Shown here: in pieces, positions 12,725 to 24,303 of the stretch
Layout of the letters: each line of letters begins with the position of its first letter
Numbering within the stretch: the first letter of the stretch is position 1
Assembly (NCBI RefSeq): GCF_018873765.1
Contig: NC_057922.1
Coordinates: forward strand, 11,173,563-11,237,562
From: Telopea speciosissima
Taxonomy: Eukaryota; Streptophyta; Magnoliopsida; Proteales; Proteaceae
Reading direction: 5' to 3'
Length of the DNA stretch: 64,000 bases
Notes under the pieces: model-generated
Seen by the model: the letters and a program-made list of their open reading frames with translations, nothing else
Told to the model about the DNA's origin: nothing
Database searches by the model: none
Translations under genes and position numbers: made by a program

Positions 12725-13458
12725 GAGTAAGCATCTTTGAACTTAATATTTACAACCTGCAATATCCAAAGCGACTTCTCTATAGCTCCCATGGCCATCC
12801 TTGTTTTTTTATTTTGAGTAAGAAAGAGCTTTACTTGTCATGTGAGCCGCGCCATGGCCATCCTTGTTGACTTCCTTGAGTAAGCCAATTCATCTAATAT
12901 CTTATTCGCCACCTATATCTTTTGCTCTCCAAAACTAAGGGTGTCAAAACTAAATCAAAACATTTATCAAAATCGAATCAAACCGTTTAAATTGAAACCA
13001 AGAAACCATTTAATAAATGGTTCTATTTTTTTTTTTTTAAATTAAGGACTATTTAGTTAGATGATTTAAACAGAATCGAACCATTTAAACCGATAATATA
13101 TACATAGTAGTCAATCATAGTTAGAATAAATAATAAACAACTATAACCTTACAAATTATTAAAAACATATAAATAGTTTTAACCTTACAATTATTAAAAG
13201 AAATATTAATAATAAACATTCAATAAGTTTACATTCATTTAACTAAAAAATTAAAAAAGAAAGAAACAGTTTGAATAAAAGATTACCAAAAAAAAAAAAA
13301 AACTAATAAAACTAGGTTTCGTTAACAACAATTGTCTAGTGCAATTGGTGAGCTGACGTGGTGCGTTTCATACACATGCTCACCAAGAGATTTCGAGTTT
13401 AAGCCTCCTAGCTATTACCTTCCCCTTATCCCCCCCTTAGTAGTAATAATAATATTAT
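12725..13458. other. Intergenic region with old repeats
   Basis: No gene seen. A 16-bp word (CATGGCCATCCTTGTT) occurs twice at about 12789 and 12853. At about 12936 there is a possible eroded hAT end (TAAGGGTGTCAAAAC). At about 13335-13450 is a short segment with TTTCGAGTTTAAGCC followed by a TAA-rich tail, resembling a worn tRNA-derived SINE. None is strong enough for a separate call. Confidence 0.4.
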
Positions 13459-15159
13459 GGGTAAAGCACACGTACCACCCCTGCTTTACACCCCAAATGC
13501 CAGATAGGTCCAATCCGTTAAATACTACAATTAGATACCAAAATTTTGACCATTTTACCCTTTGCTATATTTTTTTTAAATCTAAAAAGACTTAATTACC
13601 CTCATTTATTTGTTGCCCTAAATTAATTGAAAATGATCATTTTACCATTTGTTTTATTTTTATAAATGAAAAGACTTAATTGTCCTCATTTATGTATTAT
13701 CCTAACATAATTTGAAAAGACTATTTTACCCCTAACTATTTGTTCCTAAAAACCCCAAAATGCCCTCATCTTCCCCAAATCATCATCTCCTTATACATAC
13801 CCACCACCACCACCACCACCACCACACACCATTGGCTTTGGGTTCTAAGACAAATGCGAGGAAAAGGGCTATCATTGTTGCGGAGAAGAAATCGAGTATC
13901 GAAATGGTCGGTGAAGATGGAGTATCGGAAGCCAGCGACGGGGATGAGAAGTTTTCTGGTGGGAAGGATCTCAGCCATTCGATTAGGGGTGAGACGGTTC
14001 TTGAGAGACCCAAAGATTTGTTGCAGGCGAATCACTCAAACAGCAATGGAAAATATAAACCTAATTAGGGCTTTACTCTTTCTGATGGTCGGTCCCTCGA
14101 CGGCGAGTGAGCATACGACCAATACCCATGAAAGCCTTCGAAACAGCGAGCTGAAGTTCTGCAAGTGAGAAGCAAAGGTAGAACTTCCCTGTTTGCTGGT
14201 CTGTGTTGGAAATTGCAGAACTAAAGCAGCCAGTCATTCTCAAAAAATACAATTAGGTTTATATTAATCTGATCATTAATTCCAGTTGGGTTTCAGGTAA
14301 AACCAATTGGGTTTCCACAAATTTCTGATTTTCTATAAATAAAAAAAAACGTGATATTGATCTGTTCTTCCGGAGGAAATGGAGAAGAAAGAACCAAGAA
14401 CGGACAAATAATGCAACAGAGAATCCATTTTTCTCTTCCTCTATTGGATTATTGACTCTATTACAAGCTGCTCAAACTACCAACTGTGTTCCATCGCCAT
14501 TTATTTCTTTTTGTCAGGATTCCTCTCATATCTGATGAAATACTTTCATCTGGGCTACTGAATGATCCAGTTGTTTTTTGCAATCTTCTACTTCTAGTTC
14601 AATTTTTTCTGCCGAGTTTCCTGGGCAGAGTGCAAGACTGTGAATGGGTTGCACCAAGTGATAGATACCAATAAGGAAGAAGAAGAATAAGAAGTGGGGT
14701 GGGTTGTGCTCCAGCAGGGTTGGCGGCGGAAGAAGAAGAAGAAGATGATCGTGGTGGGTATATAAAAGAAGATGATGATTTGGGGACGATGAGGGTATTT
14801 TGCGGTTTTTAGGAACAAATATTTATGGGTAAAATAGTCTTTTCAAATTAGGTTAGGGTAATACATAAATGAGGGCAATTAGGTCTTTTCATGTATAAAA
14901 ATAAAACAAAGGGTAAAATGATCATTTTCAATTAGTTTAGGGCAACAAATAAGTGAAAGACATTAAGTCTTTTCAGACTTAAGAAAATGGAGCAAAGGGT
15001 AAAATGGTCAAAATTTTGGCATCTAACGGTGGTATTTAACGGATTGGACTTATCTGGCATTTGGAGTGTAAAGTAGAAGTGGTACGTGGAATATTGAGCC
15101 GTTTACGAGGGTACAAGGAATATTAGGTGTATTATAAGGGCGATACGTGTATTTTATTC
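13459..15159. mobile_element. Non-autonomous Mutator-like element (MULE) with long TIRs
   Basis: A 1701-bp element bounded by perfect 9-bp target duplications TAATATTAT (13450-13458 and 15160-15168), the Mutator hallmark. The terminal 21 bp agree at 15 of 21 positions, including a shared ACACGTA. The inverted repeats are long: left about 13459-13808, right about 14752-15159, with the right arm about 55 bp longer near its outer end. Both arms share words such as AAAATGATCATTTT and CTTTTCA. The interior (13810-14750) has no transposase. It includes a CAC/ACC microsatellite, a small chimeric ORF and unidentified sequence that could be captured host DNA. Confidence 0.88.
13760..14068 (+). CDS. 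Hypothetical 102-aa ORF within the MULE
   Basis: An open frame starting at ATG inside the left terminal inverted repeat and running into the internal unique region. Residues about 14-22 are a poly-His run produced by the CAC repeat. The rest is charged and Ser/Asp-rich (VGEDGVSEASDGDEKF) with no domain I recognise. Because the first third is terminal-repeat sequence, this would be a transposon-made chimera rather than a conserved gene. Expression is unknown, and it may be chance. Confidence 0.2.
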   Translation: MPSSSPNHHLLIHTHHHHHHHHTPLALGSKTNARKRAIIVAEKKSSIEMVGEDGVSEASDGDEKFSGGKDLSHSIRGETVLERPKDLLQANHSNSNGKYKPN

Positions 15160-15534
15160 TAATATTATATAAGCTCCCTTTCCCTTCGAAAAAAACCAGG
15201 TTTTATTTTTTTTGAAACCGTTTATAGTTTGGTTTTGATTTCAACCCCTAAGCATGCATGTTGAATCGATTCACATCATACCGTTTAACATCGTTATCTA
15301 AAACCGTTGGCTTACTACAAGTGTTGCAAGATGCTTCCGCTTTCGGCGCCAACATGTTCCTTGTAATACTATAACACATTGAAATTGAGATATTTTTTTT
15401 TTGGGTAGAAATTGAAATTGAGATTTCAAAAGGATCATAGAGGCTCATACAACATTAGATGTGAGCATTTAATGGTAAAGATTTTTAGAAAGAACAGTCA
15501 TGACCATTCCTTAAAAATGAAATGGAAGAATCGA

Positions 15535-15790
15535 TTAGAGCTGCCACGTCTCCAACTTGTTTCAATCTTTCAAATATTTCAATTTCATTTGCCTCTTTAG
15601 TAGAATTGTTTCCTTCTCTAATTTGATCGTAAAAATTTGGGGAGCCTTGTGCTATACAACCTTCTCTTAAGTATTTATATGTATTGTAAAAGTTTTTTCT
15701 AGATTAATAAGAATCAAGTTTTACCATATGGAAGGGTGATAAGGTAATTTTGACTGTGTGAATATTTAAATAAGAAAATTAGATTGATCA
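15535..15790. repeat. Inverted-repeat partner of 22605-22845
   Basis: The reverse complement of this segment matches 22605-22845 at about 80%. Shared ordered words include TTATCACCCTTCCAT, CATATAAATACTTAAGAGAAGG, TTAGAGAAGGAA and AAAGAGGCAAA. The pair lies on the outer (3') side of each flotillin copy but in opposite orientation. It is therefore a dispersed element or an inversion product, not part of the tandem gene duplication. Confidence 0.65.
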
Positions 15791-16682
15791 CATTTTAAAT
15801 TTCAAGCAAAAATTCAAATATGGGAAAAACAATGTTAACCCAATCGTGTGGTTAACATGGTTCTTGTGCCTAAACACAAATCAATGCCTTTATATGTAAA
15901 AATTTTTACCGTTTGATGCATTTTAAAATGGAATGAAATTATACCGCAACCAATTAAATCTCTCTTATTCCTCTTAAATTAAAGGATTTCTTTGCCAGCT
16001 CCACCAACTAATGAACCCTTCTATATGTTTTCACAATTGTGCTTGAATCCAAATACCAATGAAGGTAGGTAGGATGCTTAGTTGCCTCTAGCAGGATAAG
16101 CGCATTGATATTCTTTTTCTCTTGTTGGGGGAATAAGAATTTACAAATTTCATCATTCAAAGAAGATAAGGAAAGAACAATCCTATTATCTCTCATCAGT
16201 GTCTACCATATTCCATGGTCTAATTAAATTAAATATCGTTGTAACTGTCTAAATGGTTATTATAACATATAAGATCTGTATTCCATCAGATTAAAATAGC
16301 TACAAAAAGCCGCCAAGGCACCAATAAAACACAGAAATATTTCAGAAAAAATAGACCAAACATGTTTATCTTCTACTCCAGTTCCCAGGAGCAGTAAAAC
16401 CCTGTACAAATATATTATTTCAGAAATTCTTTTTTTATTATTATTATTAAATCTCAAGGAGATTTGAACAAATGACCTCTCAAGAAATAGCTATATATTC
16501 AATAACTCTGTACAAATATATTATTATTGAGTTGAGCATTTACAATTTGAAACCCTTTTAAATTGAGAATCTGCTGAAAGAAAAGAAAAAAAATGCTACT
16601 TGAGCACTTATTTCTCTGGGTCTTTCACCCTTTATTTTCATGAGAGAGAGAGATATTTTTTCTGAATGACCCAATTGAATTC

Positions 16683-18297
16683 TCAATTGGTAGTTGAGTC
16701 TGGTATTGAGCCCATCCATGCCGGTGGTAGCATTCCAGTTTGCTCATGCACTGTTTTAAATAAGGGTGGCAACATCTTGTAAACCCCGGCCACCTCCTTC
16801 ATGGCTGAGCTACTACTGTTCCCAGCTCCACCCTCACCCATCTCAGTACTGCCACTGCTCCCATTGCTCCAAATGCTGATTTTGGGTTGTAACCCTTTCA
16901 GGCCCTCTGCATTAATCTTTGCAATCTCCTGAAACATTCCACCATTGATCATCAAGTAGTCTCTTAGTGCACCGTAGTTACCTCCCAAGGCTTCAAGTAG
17001 GGTGCGCAGATAGATCCCTTGTGCCTGTGCAAGCGCCACAAGCCCTTCAGCCTCCTTATTCTTTGCGTACAATTCCGCATCTGCAACTTGTTGACGGGCA
17101 TAAAAGCTTGCTTCTGCCATTGCTTTCTGTGCCTCTGCTTCCTTCTCCTTCTCATACAATACTGCTTCCGCCGCTTTCTGTTTCATATAGAGCTCCCAAT
17201 TCGCCTCTTGCACCTTGTGTTATTAAGATAAAAGATTCAAATTAATTATGGTTTCTGTAATCCTCTGTACCAGGGATGCACATCTATGAACCCAATTATT
17301 GTAATTTCTCAAATACCCAAAGTTTTTCTATGTAAGTTCAAGATTCCTCCAATAATAGAGAATTGCTTACCTTTGTCTCGTAATCAACACTAGCTTTACT
17401 GAGTAACTCGGCCTTGAGCTTCTCCGTGCGAGTCAACGCGTTCATCCGCTCGACATCCCTCTGCAACTCGGCTTCTCGAATGGCCACCGCCTTGGCTGCC
17501 TCGACCTCTGCCAACTGTGATTGCCGAGCCCACCCAGCCTTCTTGGTTGCCAATTCAGCGTTGGCTTCAGCCAAGTCGGCATCCTTCTTATTCTCAAAAA
17601 TCTTGACCTCTGTTTTCACCTTAATCTCTTCTTTCTTACCATCTCCTTGCCTCTGCGTCGAAATGATCTTCGTCTCTGCATCGATTTTCGCCGCATTCTG
17701 TAAAGTCTGCCCTTCACGGAGCTTCGCACCGACCTCTCCCTTCATCGTGGCCTCTGCAACATCAACTTTAGCCTGATTTGCAGCCCCCATCTGGGTCTTC
17801 TGGCCAAGATACGAGAAATACTCGTGACCCGGCACATCCACCAGCTGCTTAACATTAGCATTGTAAATCAAGAGCCCAAACTGATTGAGTTCGAGCTGGA
17901 CCTTCTCGAATACTTCCTGTTTGAACTCTTTAGTGCCTCTGAAGACCTCTTCCATGGTCATTGAGGCCGCAAGAACTCGAGTCTCTCCCTCAATGACGCC
18001 TTGGACAAGCTCCTTGACGTGGTTGGAGAGCTTGTCGTGGGGGGAGATGAGCTTGGCGTACTTGAGGAGACTGAGCTCATCATCCACACGAGGGCCGATG
18101 GTGAAGACTGCAGGGAGGATGAAAGGGAGCTTCTCTGCGCTCATGGCTTGGACTTCGAAGGTGTAGTTCACAGGGGAGACGTCGAATCGGACGCAGGACT
18201 GACCAGGGAGGACCCATGACTTCTTTGCTAGTTTTATATCCTCAATTCCGACGCCGGTGATCGCTAGATACTCCGACGCAGTTGCTACCCTAAACAT
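16683..18297 (-). CDS. Flotillin-like protein, copy A, 485 aa
   Basis: A plant flotillin-like SPFH/band-7 protein, a peripheral scaffold of plasma-membrane microdomains linked in plants to clathrin-independent uptake and symbiont entry (family knowledge). Two exons: 18297-17371 (309 codons) and 17213-16683 (176 codons). The 157-bp intron has GTAAGC and AG borders and phase 0 (ETK then VQEANW). The total is in the usual 470-490 aa range. Order: SPFH domain about 1-200 ([39 protein letters not shown]), then an Ala/Glu/Lys-rich coiled coil about 200-390 with [14 protein letters not shown] and [15 protein letters not shown] repeats, then a Gly/Ser-rich stretch and [10 protein letters not shown] at the C terminus. 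Tandem duplicate of 24304-26128. Exon 2 differs from that copy at one visible residue (Met/Lys), exon 1 at about 20. Confidence 0.95.
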
Positions 18298-18335
18298 TAT
18301 TGCTTCTGATGCTTCTGATTTATCTTCTAAACAGA

Positions 18336-18369
<34 letters not shown>
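18336..18369. repeat. (GA)n microsatellite in the 5' leader of flotillin copy A
   Basis: About 15-16 GA dinucleotides lie between the probable TATA box and the ATG of copy A, reading as CT repeats on the transcribed strand. Copy B has no such run at the equivalent place. Confidence 0.85.
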
Positions 18370-18372
<3 letters not shown>

Positions 18373-18440
18373 ACAGTGTTTTGTGGTTTGCAGAGGGACT
18401 CAGGGCTTTATGGTTCGGCTAAACCGCTAAAGCCTTTTAT

Positions 18441-18449
18441 AATTTATAG
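18441..18449 (-). promoter_or_regulatory. TATA-like box of flotillin copy A
   Basis: CTATAAATT on the minus strand, about 145 bases before the ATG. The same 9-mer precedes copy B at 26226-26234. Conservation in both copies while the surroundings diverge supports a real core promoter. Confidence 0.5.
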
Positions 18450-20368
18450 CGAGGAGTGATGCAGAATAGCGCGTGAATATAATTTAGTAGCTTACACGAC
18501 TTAAATTTTTATTATTTTTTTGGGTTGAAGAGAATTTTTCAAAGATGCATGAAGAATCCATGCATATAAAGTAAAGGGGCAAAACTGTAGTGCACGCCAA
18601 GAAGAAGGCCCTCCTAGCCATCTCGAGATTTCCATAAAAACCAGCAGATGAAGGTGCATAGAGTTATTGTTTCTTGATATCGGTATTTGTTATAGCAAAT
18701 ACCAACAAAATCACGAAAAGAAACAAAAACAAAGCAAAAAGAACATAGAGATATAACGTGGTTCACACACCAGTATGGTGTGTTACATCTATGGGTGAAG
18801 ACAAAGATGATTTACTATGCAAATTGAAGAAAAATATTACAATGGAACTCTTAAGAACACCCAAATCGGTGCTGCTGCTCTATCTCAGAAACCCTAGAAC
18901 GAAAACCCCAAATCTTACTCTCTCCTTACAATAAAGTGGGTAAGGAACATAAATACTCCTCCATCGGATCCGGGTCGATCCATCGGATCGGATCGAACCG
19001 TACCCCATGTGAACCCCATCTCGGACAGTGTGTTCGAGCAGGGGGTAGGATAGTCATTTTTGCCTCCTCTGTTAGATGTACTTGAGGTCAAGTACGAACA
19101 GTGTAATTGAGCGGATAAAGATCCCCTCCCTTGATCATTGCTATGGTTTGAGGAATTAGTATTAGATCGCATGTATCGCTATTGCTAGCCACTGATGCTG
19201 ATGCCATGCCAACATCATATCGGACTAGGGGTAAAACATTTATAATTAAAAAAAAAAAACCAATTTTTTTTCAGGAAAATCAGTGGTAAGATTGTCCAAA
19301 CTGGCCAATCTGTGTCGATCCATATCTATTTTGAAGATGACCGATACCCAAGCAAATACTTTGCACTAAAACCATGACTGCGCCCGAAGGAAAACTCGAT
19401 TGATTGTAATTAAAATATCTGCCACATGAGAAATTGGATAGAACTGAAATTTTTAAAAACATGTAGGACCCATGGATCCATAGTTACATGTCAACTTTCG
19501 GCCACTGGTCAAATAGTAAAATAAAACTTGAAAAATATAGAGAAAAAACAAAATGAAACGTGTACAACAAGAATTGGACAAATTGAAATACAAAGGAAGT
19601 ATGCAAATGCACGGAAGGGTGTATAATTGAATTTTAAGCCTTTTAAGATATGGTCAATCTAAATTATTATCTACGTATCTACACAGTCAACGGACTTTTC
19701 TCTATTATCTTTTTTTATGTTTTTTTCATTCTTTATTTCTTTGGTTTGAGAGAGAATTGATGAATGCATAACCCCTTAATGTTGCCCCAAGGTCCGTCCT
19801 CACTCCATTATGCAACCAACTCTCCCTCTCAAAAAAAAAAAAAAAAGGGATTTGAATTTAGGATGAATCTTTAATTTTCAAAAATATTTCCACCAACGTA
19901 AAGGAGAACCAGTTACTTCCATCCTATTATCAATTTTAAACATTTTTGTGAGACAGGTAACAACCCCTTAATAATTTCAGGTAACCTAATAAAGAAAGAG
20001 CATACACCCATTGATTATTTCCTAAATCCGGAGGAAAACTAACCTTGCAGACAACACTCACATAATTAATAGATATAACACTATGTAGAAAGGGGAGGTT
20101 CCACACATTATTAGATATAAAATCATTTTGCGGGAACTTCATTGAAAGTTTCTAGGTGAGTACTATTAATTTGGAGATAACAAGGTATTATTTGATTGGT
20201 CAATATTCACAATTTAGGAATATTAATTAGAGCTTACATGACCTTAATTAAATCTGAATAATTTTGAGGCTACTTGGTGAAAATTTTGGTAGACACCCTG
20301 TATTATAAATGGAAAAACACACTATACAAAATTATACATGGGGGAGAACTTTTTCTAATCTAGAAGGT
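18450..20368. other. Intergenic repeats between flotillin A and the Pack-MULE
   Basis: No gene seen. About 18665-19140 looks like an LTR-type remnant (TGTTATAGCAAATACC start, ACGTGGTTCACACACC internally), but I found neither its right end nor a target duplication. Segments at 19440-19690 and 20160-20370 recur, diverged, at 22340-22600 and 22110-22330, in swapped order. They are dispersed-repeat copies around the duplicated gene. Confidence 0.45.
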
Positions 20369-20377
20369 TTAGTTATA

Positions 20378-22017
20378 GGGAAATTTTTGGCGACACCCCC
20401 TCCGATGGATCGTGAAATTAAGGGTCATTATATCAATTTTGGTCCAAAAACTAACGGGGTTAACTGAATTAAATGCAAATGACTAAACTACCCTTTACCT
20501 ACTAACATCTTTTAGGCCATTGGATGAAATGGAAGGCATCCCAACCATTCAATCAATCTACAAGTGTATCTCCCTTCCTTTGCCGCCACTGCTGGTCTCT
20601 CTCTCTCTCAACCTACCCACCCTTGTGCCCACCTGCTACAAGCCTGCAACTGAGCGGAGAACAGGCTTTGGCAACCGCCACCATCCCCCACTTCTTCCCC
20701 TCGCTTGTTAGAACATAGCCTGCAATCGATCTCTGCCGAAACCTTTTGATCCCAATAATATTGACATCCCACAACCACAAGTCCCCCTCCGATGAAGGAA
20801 TGCTTGGAGAATGGTGGAACAACGATTTGATCATGGACGGAACACCCGAGACAGAGCTGATGCCGGAGGTCAATCGTAAAAGCGATGATAAAGTTCTTGA
20901 AAAGAACACTTACAGTGCCTTCATAGGAACTGGATTGGAGGAGTATTTGCTGGAGAGAGGGATAAAGGAGGTTATAATCACAGGGGTTATGACGAATTTG
21001 TGCTGTGAAACGACGGTGAGGGAGGCGTTTGTGAGAGTGATTAGGGTTTTCTTTTCGATGGATGCGATGGCTACTTCGGCAAGGGAGTTGCATGTGGCTA
21101 CGCTTAAGAAAATGGCTTATGGGTTTGCTTATTTGGTTGATTGTAAGAGGCTTAAGGAGGGTTTCTCTAAAAAGTGATGAGTGATTGAGGTAAATAAGGT
21201 CTTGGTGTGGCTCTTTGGGGGGTGAGAGTTGCAGAGAGAGAGAGATTTGAGCATATCTGTGAACTGTAATCTGTGTTGTATTTAAGGTGAAAGAGGTGTT
21301 TATACTTCATAGTTACAAATTTCTATGTTTTACACCCTCTCTTTCTCTCTCGATGTGTCTTACCTTGTTTCTGTTAGTTTATTTCATTACTATCTTTGCT
21401 GCAGATCTTCTTCTTTTTCATTCTATTTTTTATGTGTTAATTTTGTGGTCGTATTTTTTCTTGGGTTTACTTGGTTATGAATATGGTGGAAGATGCGGGA
21501 CAAAGAATTAAACTGAACTGTCAAATGTCAGTTTCGCCGGTGGTTGCAGATCAATCCCACATCTGAAATTCCAGTGGCTCTGCTTTCTTCCGCGATCCAC
21601 TGCCATTGTAACCGCAATCTACCACCAAGAGCTCTGAGAGGGTTAGGGTTTTTCTGAGTTAACATCCTTTAGAGCATGGTGGGGTGGGAGAGACTGAAGA
21701 GGGTGGTGGTGGGGTTGCAGGGGAGCAAGAGGAGGGCTGGAGAGGGGTACCGGCGGCGGCGGCGGCAAGGCAATGTATTGCATCGGAATATACAGCAGAA
21801 GGAGAAGAAGAAGGCAAGAAAATGAATAAAAAAATAAAGGTATTGAATAAAAACAAGGGTAAAATTGTCTTTAAAAAAAAACTAACATGTTGACATCACT
21901 AATTAATCGTTAAAAGACTTTTTCCGTTAGTTTTTGGGCCAAAATTGATATATTGGCCTTTAGTGGGATGGCATTAATTCCACGGTCCATCAGAGTGGGT
22001 GTTACCGAAAATTTCCC
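20378..22017. mobile_element. Pack-MULE carrying a nicotinamidase-like gene fragment
   Basis: A 1640-bp element whose ends are inverted: the left end is GGGAAATTTTTGG, and the reverse complement of the right end is GGGAAATTTTCGG. Both are followed by CGATGGATCGTG/TGATGGACCGTG and then ATATCAATTTTGG. The flanking 9-mers TTAGTTATA (20369-20377) and TCAGTTATA (22018-22026) match 8/9, fitting a Mutator-type target duplication. The recognisable terminal repeat is about 150 bp per side and somewhat diverged. No transposase is present. The interior contains a 153-codon stretch of isochorismatase-fold coding sequence in the sense orientation, a GA run and other unidentified sequence, so it looks like host-gene capture. 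Confidence 0.82.
20719..21177 (+). pseudogene. Nicotinamidase-like (isochorismatase fold) C-terminal fragment
   Basis: A continuous frame that clearly matches the C-terminal two thirds of plant nicotinamidase-like cysteine hydrolases, which deamidate nicotinamide in NAD salvage. Visible blocks: LTSHNHKSP (metal-side His), GMLGEWWN, the catalytic-Lys region [24 protein letters not shown] with the nucleophile Cys, and [12 protein letters not shown] near the end. The stop is at 21175-21177. The homologous frame opens right after a stop at 20716 and has no ATG before 20806. The N-terminal strand bearing the catalytic Asp is absent. FSMDAMATS replaces the family's usual STDATA-type segment, a sign of drift. 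It lies inside the MULE at 20378-22017, so I read it as a captured, probably non-catalytic fragment. A chimeric transcript is possible. Confidence 0.8.
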
Positions 22018-24303
22018 TCAGTTATAACACAAATATATAAAATTGACCTAACTTTTTTTTTTTTTTTTTTTTTGGGTAAATCAAAAAACCAAAAAAAAGA
22101 GGTTGACATGTGGGGAATTTCATTGGTAACTTCTACAAAGTCTACGACAACAAGGTATCAATCGGTCATATTGACGACATAATTAGAATATTAATTAGTA
22201 ACTTACAAGACTTTGAATTTAATTATTCTAAGGCTTATTCGTAAAGAAAAATTAATAGAAGTTAATGTGTATTATAAATGCAAATATATTATATATATGG
22301 AGAAGCTTTTCCGGTCTATCAAGACTAGAGGTAACACAAAAATCTGTCACGTAAGAAATATATTGGATCCACCTGAAATTTTATGAACAAGTAGATAGAT
22401 CCCAAGGTTCACTGTGTATACGTCAACTTTCAGCCAAAACAGGGTTGGTAAAGTAATAAAATAATACTTGAAAAATATAAAGAAAAAATCAAAATCTTCG
22501 AAATGAAAAATACAATAGGACATATGCAAAATGAACAAAAGTGTATATGGTTGAATTTAGGCCTAAAATTTAAGATGTAATCAATTTAGATTATTATCTA
22601 GACATTCACACGGTCAAAATTGTCTTGTCACCCTTCCATGTAGTAAAACTTAAGTAATTCTTACTAGTATAGAAAAATTTTTACGATACATATAAATACT
22701 TAAGAGAAGGTGGTTAGCACAAATAGGAAGGACAAGGCCCCAAAATTGATATGATAAAATTAGAGAAGGAATCACTTGTGCTAAAGAGGCAAAGACGATT
22801 GAAATTATTTTTGAGACGTGGAAGCTGTAATGGTAAAGGCTGTTCTTCTTAAATATCTTAATTCAGTTGATTGAGATATTAAATTTAAAATAATTCAATT
22901 GCTCTAAAATTTGACATATTGCTAATGCTGATCATGATCTCATTATTCAATTAATATAGAAATAGGGCCATATCAGAATCCATGTGGCAAAAGAATAGTG
23001 GGCATTTGAGAATGGGCTCGATCCAACCACGAACATTTAGAAAACAATTTCCCTTTCTTTAAATTTGGAAAAATCGATGCTTTATTTTTATGATTTGATT
23101 TGAGCACAAGAAGTACTTGAAGAGCAGAATTAGCAAAGACTGTTTTATCGTGAAGGCAGATTACTGATTTAATTAACTAGCCTTACAAATAAATTCATTT
23201 TTTCCGTTATAATCACATACATATTTCTTCTGACTTTAAACATTCTCATAGTTTCTTTTGTTGTTAGTAGGTTTTGATGCCACCCATCCTTACCCCCACT
23301 AGGTGAAATGATACCAGAACACCAAATTTCTTCTGTATCAAGAATCATTATAAGGGTATTGATTACTGTCTGGTTAAAAAGAGAAATATCATCAGGGATA
23401 CAATAACGTATTGGACTAGCTAGAATACGCCTGCTCTTTGGGAATTCTTCAAGTTTTAAAAGATTGTACCAAACTACTTTTCAAAGAGAATATCTTTCCA
23501 TCTAGAGGGTATACTCGTCTATGATCAGTATTGATCCATTTATTGTGGTCATTTCAATTCTATTAAATTATTTAGTAATAATTTTTAGCTATCTTCTTGA
23601 AATGATACCACAACACCAAATCTCTTATTCTGATTTCTTTGCCGGATGCACCCACTAATGAACCCTTCCATATTTTTTCACAACTGTGATTGGATCCAAA
23701 TATACTAAAGGTTGGATTCTTAGTTGCCTCTAGCAGAATAATCATAATTGATTTTCTTTTTTTTTTCTTATTGGGGGAATAAAAATCTACTTTCATTATT
23801 AAAAGAAGATAAGATATAGGTTACAGTGGTCCAATTCTACTCATAGGGGGATAGGAAATGACGACTTAACCCCCTGCCCGAACAGGATAAGACAGGAAAA
23901 AAATTCGATATCTTCCACTTATCTCTCACTGTCTACCACAGATGGTCTAATTAACTATCATTGTAACTGCATGACTAAATGGTTGTTATATCATATCGAA
24001 ATTGAAGTAACATTAGTTACAAAAAGCCGCCAAGGAACAAATAAAACACAGAAATATTTCAGAGAGGAAAAAACATAGACCAAAACATGAGAAATAGCCA
24101 TATATAATAACCCTGTAGTTCTAGTATAAATGTATTATTGACTTGAGCTTTTACAAATAGAAATCCTTTAAAATTGAGAATCTGCAGAAAGAAAAAAGAG
24201 GTGCAACATGATCGAGCACTTATTTCTCTGGATGTTTCATCCTTAGTTTACATGAATATGAGAGAGAGAGATCTTCTCTTGAGTGACCCAATTGAATATA
24301 TTC
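22018..24303. other. Intergenic repeats between the Pack-MULE and flotillin copy B
   Basis: No gene seen. A poly-T run at about 22052-22073 follows the MULE. About 22110-22600 repeats segments found at 19440-20370. From about 23575 to 24300 the sequence is homologous to 15960-16680, the 3' flank of flotillin A, marking the left part of the duplicated block. Confidence 0.5.
22605..22845. repeat. Inverted-repeat partner of 15535-15790
   Basis: Matches the reverse complement of 15535-15790 at about 80% over its length, in the opposite orientation relative to the neighbouring flotillin gene. Confidence 0.65.

Noticed and set aside
12936-15250. Older hAT element into which the MULE inserted
   Set aside because: TAAGGGTGTCAAAAC and a CAACCCCTA end could form a pair, but the flanking 8-mers do not match and the arms diverge quickly.
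16967-17245. Plus-strand ORFs inside flotillin exon 2, repeated at 24588-24866
   Set aside because: They are frame shadows of the conserved minus-strand exon. They recur only because the exon is duplicated.
18668-19145. Possible solo LTR starting TGTTATAGCAAATACC
   Set aside because: No CA right end with a matching 5-bp target duplication could be found, so only a remnant is mentioned.
20608-21093. Long minus-strand ORF opposite the nicotinamidase-like fragment
   Set aside because: It is the antisense shadow of the captured coding sequence. Its Cys/His/Arg-rich composition has no family features.
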